Positions 21,986 to 33,841 of a DNA stretch of 64,000 nt are shown piece by piece. Every line of letters starts with the position of its first letter. Position 1 is the first letter of the stretch. The translations under genes were made by a program, and so were the position numbers. Source of the stretch: Podocnemis expansa. Taxonomy: Eukaryota > Chordata > Testudines > Podocnemididae. The stretch lies in assembly GCA_007922195.1 (NCBI GenBank), contig ML682024.1, positions 11,490,572 to 11,554,571 of the forward strand, read 5' to 3'. The notes beneath the pieces were generated by a model, which saw nothing but the letters and a program-made list of their open reading frames with translations, searched no databases and had not been told where the DNA came from.

Positions 21986-22428
21986 CATGAAGGGGGCCTG
22001 GAAATTTAGGAGGGTTCCAGGACCCATCAGATTATATTTTAATCCATGGATTGGTCTGATCCCCAATACTCAGAACTTGGGAACAACCTGCCCAAAACCC
22101 ATGAAAGATGAGCTAGGAGAGCAGCTCCCAGCCACACAAGGGAGCGAGAGTCCCCTAGGCTGCAGAAAGGCCCACAGTGGACACAGCCCTGCCTCAGCAG
22201 AGAGGCTGTGGCTTTTCATACCTTACCCCTAAGGCCAGGAGACAGACCAGAAAGCACCTGCTACTTCTCAGCTCCCTGCTTCCTGAGATCAGAAGGGGAG
22301 AGGTCAGATCAGATAGTGACGGAGACATCTCTCACTGATTGAGTTACAGAGGAACAGAGAAAGACAGGTCTTCCCTGCCGCTGAATCCTTAGGAGGTAGA
22401 TGCCACCACACCACAGCATTGCCAGACC

Positions 22429-22483
22429 ATGCCATTATCAAAGCGTCCCCTGAGCATCACATCGCTGGGCCTCTGGATTCTCT
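22429..22483 (+). CDS. Gene B leader exon 1 (start codon)
   Basis: ATG at 22429 opens 18 codons of a signal peptide: basic N-region (MPLSKRPLSI) then a hydrophobic core (LGLWIL), ending at donor GTGAGTATG after 22483 in phase 1. The ATG context is moderate (GACC before ATG). With mini-exon 2 it makes a conventional cleavable signal, so the product enters the secretory pathway and reaches the plasma membrane through the exon at 28506. This is the best-supported start in the window. Confidence 0.75.
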
Positions 22484-23049
22484 GTGAGTATGGTAGTGCT
22501 GGCCAGGTTTAGTTTGCAGGCTGAGACCACGCAGGCAGAGGATCGTTCACTTAATTAGAGTCCAACCTGCAAGGTGCTGGGCCCTCTGGTGATGTGCTGC
22601 ATGGCAATGAAAGTGCCAACACTGCACAGCCAGGATCAGAGTCTTACACTTCACATCCGGCTCCCAAACAACATGAGAACAGTGATCGCCTGTTCAATTA
22701 GTACCATCTGACTCAGGGTTAAAGACTATGGAAATGTCTGGATAGCGCTGAACCTCAGCAAGAGGTCATTGTATTACCTCAAAATGCTGGCCTTTGTGAA
22801 GCTGTACCCTGGCTCTGAGCACTGAGCCACCCTGCACACTTACCACAAGGCTGCCAGCCTGTGGGCGTTTCTTTCAACAGGCTCTTTTCTAAAAGAGCAA
22901 GTTGTGGAACTAGATTTCTCTGGGCCCACAGAGACCAGTGACACTCACTTTCCTTGAAGGTGTGTGCCTTTATTTCCAGCTCCAGTCACTTTAACTCCCC
23001 TGTTCCACCGCCTCTCCTGCACTGAAATCCCTTTGTGTTTATTTCACAG

Positions 23050-23088
23050 GCTCCCTTGTTACAGGCCAGGAAATCTGCAGCTCTCTTG
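23050..23088 (+). CDS. Gene B leader mini-exon 2
   Basis: A 39-nt exon bounded by TTTCACAG and GTGAGTTC, phase 1 both sides. It encodes the end of the signal peptide (SLVTGQ) and first mature residues (EICSSL). Homologous to the gene A mini-exon at 8226-8264 in length, phase and sequence. The tiny second leader exon is a known feature of LILR/KIR/CHIR-type genes. Confidence 0.78.
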
Positions 23089-23278
23089 GTGAGTTCATGG
23101 GCTGGAAGGAGGGAGATCTAGGCTGGGACTTCAGAAACTTGGGTTCATGCCTCACTGGAGATAGATGTCCAACTGGTGTAACTTGGCTTGACTTCACTGC
23201 CCTGAATGCAGTTTTGCTGATTGACAACAGCAGGGGATCTAGCTACAGATGTTTAATACTAATGTGTTCATTCTCCAG

Positions 23279-23572
23279 GCACTCTCCTAGCCCCACAGCT
23301 GTTCCTGAACAAGCTGTCAGCTCACCAAGGGGACACAGTTGTGCTGTCGTGTTTAGTCCCTTTGGACACTCCCATGACCCGCATTGTCTTCTGCAAAGAT
23401 GGGAAGGAGATTTCTGTTCAGCCCAAGGAAGGAAACAAACCCGTCTATGACTTACCCCACACAGTATCCAAGGAGAGCGCAGGGGACTTTTCCTGCCGTT
23501 ACCAGTTCAAGGATGACAATAACCAGGAGAACAATTCTTTCCCAAGTGATCCCTTGTACCTGCACGTAGCTG
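23279..23572 (+). CDS. Gene B Ig-like domain exon
   Basis: This 294-nt exon (98 codons) has acceptor TTCTCCAG and donor GTAATGC, phase 1 at both ends. It encodes one extracellular Ig domain: start GTLLAPQLFLNKLSAHQGD, B-strand cysteine in VVLSCLV, C-strand IVFCKDGKEI, E-F region KESAGDFSCRYQFK with the second cysteine, and ending SDPLYLHVAG. The GDFSCRYQ and SDPLYL segments closely resemble leukocyte-receptor-complex domains (family pattern Y-x-C-x-Y and S-DPL-L-V). A potential N-glycosylation site (NNSF) lies near the end. It is the only Ig exon seen between the leader and membrane exons, so gene B probably encodes a single-Ig receptor. The ligand cannot be inferred. Confidence 0.87.
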
Positions 23573-24364
23573 GTAATGCACTGCACTAATGGTGGGTTTG
23601 GTGCAGAGGGGTCTGGGAGCAGGGACAGGCTGGGGTCACACCGTAATATCTAGAGTTATAGAGGTAAAACTTTGCTCTCCTTCACCAATATTTCCAGGCT
23701 GAGAACTCTGTCCCCAGGGGGATTTTTACATCTTTTAATGATTAAGCACCATTCTCTCTGTCACTGCTGAGTTTCTTGATGAAGAAGAACATGTGTCTTT
23801 CCCACTAATTAAAAAAGATATTTATATTGTGATATTCTTTGAGGGGCAGACCAGGAAAATGGACAAAGCACCAGACTGAAATTCACCAGGTTTGTTCATG
23901 ATATGCTTTGCTTTTCTGAAGCAACCAGGAAACAGGTATAAAGAATAGCTACAGGCGTAACTGTTATCCAGTTTGCTGACAATTCTGAAAGAATGTTTGG
24001 GGGGGGGGATCTGTCTTAGGCTGACCTGAAAGGAAAATATGTCTAAATTTCCAGTGAATCAAAAAGTTGAAAAAATAGTGTTTTGGGCTGGACAGAATTT
24101 TTCATGTTGATCAGTGGCTATGAGAGAGTGAAATTGAATGAAATTTCAAAATAAGAAGTTATTTTGAATAAAATAACTGAAATGTTTGGTTTCAACAATA
24201 CTGTGATTTTGACTCTTAAAAAAGGGTTGTGGGGGAGGGTGTATATTTTGTTTTTTCAAGATGAATAATTCAGGCAAACTGACACAAATTCAGCAACTGC
24301 TTTGGAGTCACCAAATCTGCATTTTTCCCAGAAGAAACTTTACCTAGAATTTTTCTTCCACATC

Positions 24365-24580
24365 TTAAACAATGAGAGTCCTGTGGAACCTTATCAACTA
24401 ACAGAGTTCTTCGGGCATAAGCTTTTGTGGGCTCCAACCCACTTTGTCTGTGCATCTGACAAAGTGGGTTGGAGTCCATGAAAGCTTATGCCGGCAGAAA
24501 TCTGTTAGTCTGTAAGGTGCCATCGGACTCTCCTTGTTCTTGCCGTACATAGACTAACATGGCTGCCCCTCTGGAAACTT
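24365..24580. repeat. Palindromic Penelope-like 3' tail
   Basis: Two inverted copies of the Penelope-like 3' terminal sequence (ATAAGCTTTTGTGGGCTCC facing GGAGTCCATGAAAGCTTATG) meet at CATCTGACAAAGTGGG. Outer ends carry AGAGTCCTGTGGAACCTTA and AAGGTGCCATCGGACTC. See the reference copy at 33420-33712. Confidence 0.7.
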
Positions 24581-25449
24581 CCACATCTTGTGTGAAGTCA
24601 CAGCATTATGGTCATTGCCCAGGCAGTGATGCTGCTAAACAGTCAATGGTGACATGTGCCCTTCTTCATTGTGAATAGCAGCTCTCCACTGTCCCTAACT
24701 TGATGGCAGATACAAAGAGAGAGAGAATTCTGTTATTTGGTTCAGCATATATCAGCCCTGTCCTAGCTCTCTCATGGATTATATGGTGTGTTTGTTCAAA
24801 TACTCAGTAGTAAAGGAAGGGTCCTCAGAGGGAATTTGTTTCTCATAGACCTGAAATCTTCTCCTACTAGTGCAAATTGAATTCTTATCCCATTGAATTC
24901 TAGGGCAAACCTTCCATGAATTTCTCTGAAACCAGATTTAGCTCTGTTTTGAAAACATCAAAGAAAACTATGTGAGATAAGGCAAAAGGTAATATCTTCA
25001 GTTGGTGGGAGAGAGAAACTTCCAGAGCTCTTCCTCAGGGCTGGGGCACAAACTTAGAGTGTCATATCTAAATACAAGATGTAAGATATAGTTTGGCATA
25101 GGTTGTTAACACTCCTTCAAGAGGCCATTCAAAGTATGGGGACATAACATCTCTGCAGTCATGAGGAAAAGGAACAGAGGCGTGAAGAGAGATATTTTGA
25201 TTTTTTTTTTAATGGTTTTTTCTTTGACCAAAACAAAATCAAATTAATTCACTGATTCTTTCAGTGCCTCCCAATTTATATTTTATGATGAAAAATGTTT
25301 CAGTTGAAAGATTTAGCCCTGCTCTAGACATGTTCTTGCATGTAGTTCACAGAAGATATCTGCTGTTTTACATCTCAGTGATATGAGACTGTCAGCTGTT
25401 TGAAGTGATTGTTATAAAATAAACAACTGGTCTAGTGTCACTTTTAAAA

Positions 25450-25580
25450 ATTAACATATTTATCTGTTGCATGAGCTTTCATGTGAGAAAAATCCCACTT
25501 CATCAGATGCTTTCCCACAAAAGCTCATGCAATAAATACATTTGTTAGTATTCAAAAGTGCTACAGGACTCTTTGTTTGT
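25450..25580 (+). repeat. Penelope-like 3' tail
   Basis: Contains GAAAAATCCCACTTCATCAGATGC, AAAGCTCATGCAATAAATA and TTTGTTAG followed by AAAAGTGCTACAGGACTC, the same modules as other tails in this window. It partly folds back (CATGAGCTTTCATG near 25470). It lies right before the first gene B linker exon. Confidence 0.65.
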
Positions 25581-25608
25581 TTTGTTGAATTGTGTTTCTA
25601 TCCCACAG

Positions 25609-25644
25609 ATGGTGATGGCTCTGGAGGGATGGTATCCCCCCAAG
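25609..25644 (+). CDS. Gene B linker (stalk) exon 1
   Basis: A 36-nt exon with acceptor ATCCCACAG and donor GTAAATGG, phase 1 to phase 1. It encodes DGDGSGGMVSPQ plus a split Gly, an acidic, flexible stretch suited to the membrane-proximal stalk between Ig domain and helix. Its downstream intron starts with the same GTAAATGGTTTTGCTCAGTG as linker 2, so exon and flank were duplicated together. Exons this small are easy to overcall; the duplication and conserved phase support it. Confidence 0.62.
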
Positions 25645-26532
25645 GTAAATGGTTTTGCTCAGTGCTGTGTGGGATTTCCCTGTGGGAAAGGGGAGGCCTG
25701 GTCTGGGATTAGGACAAAACCAGTCTCAATGGGGGAAACTTTACCTGACATAAGTGCCTTAAGGGCAGGAAGGGAAATGTAAAATGACCAGGCAGCTCCA
25801 TAACATGGCTGCCCCTTTTGAACTTGGCATCTGCTTCCAAGAATACAAGGAAAAATCACCCAGTGGGCCTAAATCTGGTGATTGTCTCCATAATAATATG
25901 ATCATCATTAGTTTTTATGTGGCTTTTTCCTTACTGGATCTTCCCATGGCCTCCTGTATGTTAACTGCATCCACAATCAGAGCTCGGTAAATAACAGAAT
26001 TTTCAGATCACCAACAAGTTTAAAAAATGGGGTAAAGGTAGGGAATTATTTTGGATTGGACTGGAAATGAAACTTCAAAATTTACAGCAAAATTGAAGAA
26101 CAAAAATAAATTTTAAGATTGAATGAAACATTTGGTTGGACCCACAGAAAAATGATCTGCTGGTATTGTCAGCTTTTAATTATTTTTATTAATAAAATTA
26201 AAGGCAATTTCTTAAAAAAAAGTTTAAAATTGAAAAATCAAAACATTTTCTTTTTAAAATCTCTGAGCAAACTATTTTGCATTTCTTTTAATTCTGCCTT
26301 TTTTTTAAACACAAAATCATTCAGAAAAATCAACCCAACTTTACTAAGAACTGTTTCATTCCTGCTGAATTTTCATTTTTGCAAAAAATGCCTTTTCAGT
26401 AGAAAGGCTGAACCCAGCATTACACATGCTTTTCTGCATTTCACTGGCAATAGCTGCCCTTCTGCTTCTCATTGGTATGAGGACTTTTGGCTGTTTGAAG
26501 TGATCTGTGATTATTGTGTATCTGCCCCACAG

Positions 26533-26568
26533 ATGCTGACGACGCTGGAGGGGAGGCATGGCCCCAAG
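26533..26568 (+). CDS. Gene B linker (stalk) exon 2
   Basis: A second 36-nt exon, acceptor CTGCCCCACAG and donor GTAAATGG, same phase. It encodes DADDAGGEAWPQ plus a split Gly, parallel to linker 1. About 900 bp separate the copies; homology extends into the following intron and into the upstream TTTCAGT/TTTAGC segments. Either or both could be spliced into the stalk. RNA data would decide. Confidence 0.62.
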
Positions 26569-26679
26569 GTAAATGGTTTTGCTCAGTGCTGTGGGATTTA
26601 TCCTATAGAAAAAGGGGATTGACCTTGGATGAGGGGGTGAGCACATGCCAGTCTCAATGGGGAGAACAAAGAAGGAGTC

Positions 26680-26865
26680 ATGTGGCACTTTTAAAGACTA
26701 GCAAATATATTTTTCTCATGAGCTTTCATAGGCAAAGTCCCACTTCGTCAGATGCCAGAGATGTCTGACACAAAGTGGAACTTAGCCCATGAAAGCCCAT
26801 GCAATAAATATATTTGTTAGTCTTTAAAAGTGCCACAAGACTCCTTGTTTATTTTGCTGAACTGG
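26680..26865. repeat. Palindromic Penelope-like 3' tail
   Basis: AGTCATGTGGCACTTTTAAAGAC and ATGAGCTTTCATAGGCAAAGTCCCAC are followed by the opposite orientation (CCCATGAAAGCCCATGCAATAAATA, AAAAGTGCCACAAGACTCC), tail to tail, as at 24365 and 38395. Confidence 0.68.
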
Positions 26866-27139
26866 ATTGACACAGCGATCCCTTTGGAACTTGCTAGTGG
26901 GGAGACTATCCTGGAGTAGGTAGCTGCAGCTGGGCATGAGCCAGAGTAACTGTGCAGCTCTGACTCACAGGAGACACCCAATTTACATTTTTTTTGATGA
27001 AAAACGTTTCAGTCAAAAGATTTAGCTCTGCTCTAGACACTTTCTTGTGTATAGTTCACAAGCAATCTCTGCTGTTTTACATCTCAATGGTGTGAGATCA
27101 TCAGTTGTTCAAAGTGATCTAGGATTATTATAAAACAAA

Positions 27140-27225
27140 TGAGTCTACTGGCACTTTTAAAGTCTAATGAATTTATTTATTGCATGAGCTTTAGTGGAAG
27201 AAAATCCCACTTCAAAGAGACAAAG
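27140..27225 (-). repeat. Penelope-like 3' tail, partial
   Basis: Carries CTGGCACTTTTAAAGTCTAATG, ATTTATTGCATGAGCTTTAGTGG and AAATCCCACTTC, one arm only, minus orientation. Confidence 0.6.
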
Positions 27226-27369
27226 CCCAGCATTTCACCTCGCAAGTGCAGAAGGGAAAGAGCTGTGGCAGAGTAGCTCTAGCTGGGCAGTGAGGAACTG
27301 AGCCTAGCACAGCCTCCCCCCTCCCCACCTCATCCCCATGAGGGAGTGTGACAGAGTCTCACAGAAATA

Positions 27370-27656
27370 GGGTTACCAGATGTCAGGTGAAAGGAGGACA
27401 TGTCCTCCTTTTTACCTCTACATCCTCCATCCAGCACGCATTTTAAAACTACATGATTTTGTCTGGCTTTTTTACTTACAGGGGTTAAAGTATGCTGGAA
27501 CTCCCCAAAACACCCTATTTTTAGAGGGAAGCATTCCAGGGCCTCCTAAAAACAGAAGAATATGACATTAATACTACATTTTCTCCATGCATCTTCCAAT
27601 GTCCTCCTTTTCCTATTTCCCTGTCTTCCCTTCCAGGCTTTGGTATCTGGTAACCC
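27370..27656. mobile_element. Tc1/mariner-like MITE (GGGTTACCAGAT ends)
   Basis: 287 bp with perfect 12-bp inverted ends GGGTTACCAGAT / ATCTGGTAACCC flanked by TA on both sides (27368-27369, 27657-27658), the Tc1/mariner signature. No coding capacity. Relatives occur at 40070, 51617 and 51875. It lies in the intron before the gene B membrane exon. Confidence 0.8.
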
Positions 27657-28505
27657 TACACAGAAAGCACTCTCCGGTCACCTCTGTTCCTAGCTGGTCA
27701 GGACTCTGCTACGCTGGAGTTTCTCCCAGTCAACCTAGGTTTCCCTGCTATCATGTAGTCAGCTCCTAAACCCAGCCTCAGAGGGTCTGATCCTTCCTCT
27801 ATCTGGACTCCATTGGGGGTCCTCCCTCCAGAAGGGTCCCAGGAAGTCTGAATCAGAAGTGACTCTCAACCACTGAGGAAGTCAGAGGGTTTATTAGCAA
27901 TCCTGTTCACACAATAGCAAGGACCATTGGTTATCAAATTCACCAGGAAGTATAGTAATAAAACCCCAGGATGGGCAGGTTCATACCACAGGGTCTGGGT
28001 CCTGCCTCCTGGGCCCTCGTTTCCCTACTCCTCTTATCCCCCTGGGTCTTTTGTTCTGTTTCCTGGGCTGGGGCAAACCCTGCGCCCTGTGTGACCAGTG
28101 GGGGTTTCAGGTAAAGTCCGCCTAAACCCTCTCCTCACCCCCAGTGGCTCTTCTACCTATCACACACTCATTTCCCATCACCAGAACAGAAAAGAAACCA
28201 GGTCATCACCCGTTCCATCCTATGTTAGCCTAAGAGGGGTCTCCTACTTCATCACAGGGAGTTCCAAAAACAGCACATTAAAATGTTCCAAAAATAAGTC
28301 TGCCTGCTGGGCTTTGCTCTCCTGCAAGTCAGAGTTGCCTGCTGCCCAGCTGCTCAGGCTCCTCCAAGACTGGTCAGGGCCAAGTCATTGCCAGGTGTAA
28401 TGTCCCATGGCGGAGCAGCCAGCATGTGGCAGAATTATGAGGTGACTTCCGTTGCATGTTCGCCTCCAGTTTCACACTCCTCACCCTATCCATTCCCTGT
28501 CCTAG

Positions 28506-28684
28506 GGCCTGCTATCCCGCTGTGGGTTTGGATTCTCCGCTTTGTCCTAGTAGCAATCCTGCTGGTGTCCGCCCCCATCATCACAAGCATCCTGGACCTG
28601 AGGAACAAAGCCATCATTCTGCCAGTGGAAGGAGAGGTGGCTGTGGGCTCTGAGGGGTCCTGCTGCATGGGGCAGAGTGGATGA
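28506..28684 (+). CDS. Gene B terminal exon: transmembrane helix with Arg and short tail
   Basis: Acceptor TTCCCTGTCCTAG precedes 28506 in the right phase; the frame runs to TGA at 28682. It encodes a membrane entry (GPAIPLWVW), a helix ILRFVLVAILLVSAPIITSI with an arginine in its N-terminal part, and a tail of about 30 residues beginning DLRNKAIILP. A basic residue inside the helix is how GPVI-, NCR1- and CHIR-A-type receptors bind the acidic residue of FcR-gamma-like adaptors, so gene B is predicted to be activating. The tail has no ITIM. A donor inside the exon (GAG/GTGGCT) could give an alternative end. Confidence 0.75.
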
Positions 28685-28689
28685 GGAGA

Positions 28690-31600
28690 TGGGATTACTG
28701 GGTGTTCTGGGAATTATGCTAATGTGCAAATACATGTCCACATGGCTCAGGGAGAGTAATACATTGATCCAACTGGGGAAGGGAGGTCCTGATAAATGTG
28801 GGCTAGCAAGCCACCACCCCCTGAGGTTCCCCTATCATGGGATTTGTGCATTCGCTTAACTACAGACCTACCCATTTCCCCCCATTCCCTTGGCTGGCCC
28901 ATAGGGCAGCTCCTGCTCTCTGTGCCCATGTCATGGGGTCATTGTGGTGAGCATGATCCATTGTCTTTGCTCTGCCCTGTCCTTTGTGCATGTGTGTGTA
29001 TGAGAGAGAGAGAGAAGCCAGAACAATCCCATAGCTTCTAGTCACAATCATGTCACCACACCAGGACCAAGCCCCCTGGCTCTAAGTGGAGACACATTTT
29101 CTTAATGAATTTCATTTTCACTCCTGCTGGACCTGGCTCAGGGCAAGGGAACAGATCCATCAGGACAGCCCTGGGCCCTGCTCCAGTATGGCTCATACAA
29201 ATGGGGGGGGGGGTGCTGTCCTGTGAGCTGACATTGCTAATGTTCACAGTGACTGAACTCTTTGGACCCCCATTTTCTCCAGAGGCTGCAGTTTCTAGAC
29301 ACACACTACCCTTGAGGGGTGTGGTTGCATGAGGCAGACATTTTAGTATGAGTCCTGTTCCATACAGCCCAAGTTCCTTCCTGCTCTGCTTTACAGGGCT
29401 GGGCTACAAGCTTATGGTGTACCGAGTGTAAAACATTTATCGACCAAAGACAGAATGGTTCAAAGGGGTTACAGAAAGTAAGCCACAGTTTGGTGGGTTT
29501 TTTCTATGTTGGGCCAGGCCTTGAACAACGCATCCCGTCACCTGCTCCGCTAGGGGCTTAGGCGAGTTATTTTTTCAGCCCCCTCAACCATTCTGAGAAT
29601 ACACCACAATGATGATGCCTGAGACAGAAATGAGCACAGCAGACGATTAACAGGTAGCTCATTGCATCATGAGCACAGCATTGCTCTGGGACCGTGCCTC
29701 TATAAATACTGCTAGGGCTGTGGTGAAAAGATTGGGTGCAGAAGAGCTTTCTGCTCTGGGACCAACAACCACAGCCAGTAACCACAGCCCCATCTCTGCA
29801 CTTATCATACAGGCAGCATGATGCTCTCTTTATTATAGACAGGCTTCAACAGAGTTGAGTATTATTGGTAAATGTCAGCAAACATCCATTTCCCCACCAG
29901 CATGCATGCAAAACCCATGGAAGAACATTTCCATCAATAATATTTGAAATTTATAGACAAGCAAAGTAAGAGAAACATTGTTGAGACCTTATTAGAATTG
30001 ACTGAAAGATATTTACTTTGCATATTTTGACATATGATGCTGACAATTTGTGCTTTAATGGTTATAAAGCTTTACCTTCTTTTGATCTCAATGGATACTG
30101 TTATTATTTATTTATTATCTGACTCCTCCTCCCCGTAATTTCCTACACTGTGGAAACAATATAATAATAATGTCTAAAATAAACATAAATATCATCCTTC
30201 AAAATTATAAAAAAAATAAAATTTGAATTCTGCCTACTATAGTATAACCCAGAGCTGGACCTGCAGAAGTCACCCTGAGGCATCCTCCAGAAAGAGACAC
30301 AGCTCATGTAATGGGATCAGTCACGTGACCCAGCAGCATCCCTCACAGATGTTCCAGTGCCCACAGTGCGAACTGTGCTTGCTCCTGTGACTTCCTGCCA
30401 CTCCCCAGCATGTGTGTGCCCCGCTCTGAGCTCAATTCAACTGCTGGGGGGAACCCAGCTATAGTGTGATCACTGCCAATCTGTTAACGTGCAGAGAGAG
30501 AATTAGATTTTACCTGGAGAATGTTGTCTCATGAAGTGCAAACTCCAACAAAGAGCTGCGAAAGAAAGACCATGTTGTCCTTCTGTTGATGACTGCTGGT
30601 TTCAAAACTGAGCTGGATAAATTTTAAAACTGAGCTGGATAAATTTATGGAGGGGATGGGAAAATAGGATAGCCTAATTTGGCCAGTAACTGATCTTTGA
30701 CTACTAGTGGTAAATATGCAAATGACCTGTGATGGGATGTTAGGTGGGGTTGGTTTGGGGTTGGTGTGGAGAATTCTTTTTTGAGGTCTGATTGTTGAAT
30801 ATTGCCACATGCTCAGGAATTAGATGATCTCCATATTTGGGGTCAGGAATGAATTGGAAAGGGCCCTGGGTCTTTTCACCTTCCCTTATAGCATGGGTCA
30901 TGGGTCACTTGCTGGTGGTGTCCTGCATCCTGCCCTGAGTTTATATGTACTTAGTCAATATAAGGATAGTTGAAATTCTGATGATTACTGAGTTTTCTGG
31001 CTTGCTAGGGATAGGTAGGGAATTGTGCAGCCTCACAAAACTCCAGTCAGGAGGTCTCCATGCACAAAAGGTATTGCGTGAGGATTATGATATGTTGCTC
31101 CCTTGATTTGGTCCAGTATGCTGCCATGACCCCCGATCCCCACGCCTGAACCCTGACTTACCCCGCTTTGCCAGATGACCACTCACTCCTGAGTCAGCTC
31201 ACACCAGTCTTCTTCATGTAATCATTCCCAGACAGTGTGTGTGCACCCTCTGGGTGCTCAGGCAGCAGTCCCCAAATGAGCACCCGCAGTCCCAAATACC
31301 ACAGTGGGAACTTCTGTCTTACAGGGGTTGGGATCCTTCCCCAATCACCACACAGTCATGTCCATCCATTTCACAATGAAATGGACCGTGACTGAGCCTC
31401 CCTCACTCAAACCTCCTACAGCTCACACAGCTTTAGATTTAAAAAAAAAACCCAAAACCTACTGTATTGATCAAAGTATGATTTTAAGTTAGTATATAGA
31501 AAATCAAAGCACAATCATTTGATAAAGAATTAAGAAGTGATCCCCAGTAAATAAAAAAATCTAAACGCATGCTGTTCTAGTAACACTGTTACAATTATGC

Positions 31601-33419
31601 TCATCTCATCACTTGGGTCTGGCTGTGATCGTTTGCAGCCATTCTCTGCCTGTTTCTGAACAGGGACCAATTCTTCTTCTGTATGTTTCAAGATGGAGTA
31701 TTTCTGGGAAAAAGCCAGCAACTTTTCTCCTCTCCCAAAATGTCTGCATTACTTTTAATCTGCCGTGGTCCTTCCCTCTCTTTCTCGGCCAAGGTGCTAC
31801 AAGCATTTAGCTAGCCTCATTGTATTTGTTAAGTAATTCTGCAGCCTTAGTGCTAGACGTAGTCCTAAGCATCTGTGCTATGTAACATGCCTTCACACCT
31901 GTACACATACATGATGCTGCAAGAAACATGAAACCACAGTAATCATATGGAATATGTTATGAGCATTCATAAAGAACTGTGCATGGCATATCTGGCATAG
32001 CAAAACACAATTTCATTGCAAAAGTGAACAAGATAGTTGCATACACCATAACCTATGGGTGCATGGATGTGCATCCTTTGACAAAGAATCAGGAGCCTAA
32101 ACCAGGTGCTCTTGGTGGACCACAACAAGGGCTGCATTTGCCCTAAACTATGACATCAGTAAATGCATATTCATGAGGGAAAAGATTTGGGAGCTCCCTG
32201 CTTCCTAGGCAACAAATTTCATATCACATAAAGCCTTTAAATCTGTAGGCAAACCATTGGAGATGACTTTGATTGCTTCTAAACCCAAGGATGGGTGGCT
32301 AAATTGAAAGTGCTGTGCCAATAAGGAATGTGGCACCAGGTGCATTATTTAAGCACAAGTGAGACTTTACTGAAAGTGTGGGGATAATTAGTTCATTGAA
32401 TGATGTGGCTAAATTACAAAGAAAGGACCAGATCCTATTGCTGTCAATGAGACCTTTGCCATGGCCATCAGTGGAAGTTCTCACCATCACAGCCCCTCAT
32501 TAACTTCAATCTTTTGACAATTCTTTTTTGGCCAATTACAGAAACACTTCACAACACTAGAACAGTTTTTGTTTGAGTAACATCTTGTTAATTAATCTCC
32601 AGTTTTCTTCACAAACTCTACCCCAATCCCTGACCTGATTTTCCAATTTTCAGGCCAGTCTCACTTTTCATGGGAGTTTAAAGAAGGTATCAAAGTCAGT
32701 TTTAAAGCGGAACATATCTGCAACTTCAGTTTTGAAGAGTATACTACCCGCCTGCCATGATTCTCCTGTGTCATCCTGACCTGGGTCTGATTCAATTAAA
32801 GTCACCATGTTCAGCCTCAGGCCCATGACAGAACAGCTAGGAACACACTGACCCTCTGGCTGCAGCGAAGCCAGTGACAGACACAGCCAACATTCCCTTT
32901 ATGGTTTGGCGGCTTGTGTGCAAAATTTTCAACCTGTGTGGAAAATTTCTTCTGAATAAAATTTGTGTGCAAACTCATGTGACAAAAAATTAGTGTAAAA
33001 TCTAGAACAATGAAAAATTAATAAAAGCTGTTATTTAAAGTTGTATTTTATTAATAAAAACACCTAAGTTACTTAGCATTTACCCAACTTGCTATACAAT
33101 CCAAAGAAACTAATTCATGGCTTTCAAATAACCCAAGACCAAAGTTATATTTAATCTGGATCCTAGTTGTCACATTTCTGCCTAATACCCTCATCTTCTG
33201 TGTTCTACATGCAGAGTTACAGTTCACAGGGAGGCCAGCTAGTCATCACTGGCAGCATTTAAGCTGTCTTAATGGTCCCAGAGCAATGTTCCTTCAAATG
33301 ATTGGGGGATGTCATAAGCAAAAATTTTAGTTTGTGAGCAGAGATTTTTTCTTGTGAGTCCAGTAAGTCAAGACTTCAAAGAGAAACAGCTGGATTAGAA
33401 CTGATATGCAGATTTGCTT
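28690..33419. other. Intergenic, AT-rich; old repeats only
   Basis: No gene found on either strand. A (GA)n run occurs at about 28999-29014. At 30594-30650 an AAAACTGAGCTGGATAAATTT unit is tandemly duplicated, within a stretch to about 30880 that reads like a common sauropsid interspersed repeat (phrases ATAGCCTAATTTGG, GGTAAATATGCAAATG, TGTGATGGGATGTTAG). The family could not be named securely. Confidence 0.4.
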
Positions 33420-33712
33420 GTGTGAAAGCAGGATTAAATTGGGGCTATGGATTCTTTCCCCATTACAGCAGATAATTTGACTTCACCTGTGTCAACGTGC
33501 TGTTTCCCAGCGTTTGAATCTTAACTGCTCTGATTTGCTGTTACTGTATGACCTGATTGCGTGTCTTACACTCCCTTGCATTTGTTTGCATCCCATTCTA
33601 TAAGCTCCCCCATCTTCAAAGCATCTGACAAAGTGGAATTTCTCCAATGAAAGCTCATACGATAAATACATCTGTTAGCTTTTAAATGCCACAAGACTTC
33701 TTGCTTCTTTTG
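33420..33712 (+). mobile_element. Penelope-like element 3' end
   Basis: Matches, in opposite orientation, the region downstream of the GIY-YIG frame of the Penelope-like element at 61480-61740: ACTGCTCTGATTTGCTGTTA, CTTACACTCCCTTGCAT, CCCATTCTATAAG, then GCATCTGACAAAGTGG, GAAAGCTCATACGATAAATA and a final AATGCCACAAGACT. This copy proves that the short AAAGCTCATGC...AATAAATA repeats scattered here are Penelope tails. Confidence 0.75.
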
Positions 33713-33841
33713 TACAAAATAGGCCTATGTTTTAAAATGTGTTTCCTGTGAATAGAATTAATTAATTGCATTTGTGTGAATTTTTATTTGAAATTTAATT
33801 TTTAGAAAGCTTTTTAATTAAACTATTTTTTAAAGTTTTTT

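Larger units (their letters stand above)
20800..22428. other. Upstream region of gene B; simple repeats only
   Basis: No gene recognised. Holds a (CCCAG)n pentamer run at about 21534-21562 and a G-rich minisatellite at about 21845-21985 (separate entry). The 400 bp before 22429 should contain the gene B promoter and 5' UTR, but I see no certain TATA box. Confidence 0.4.
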
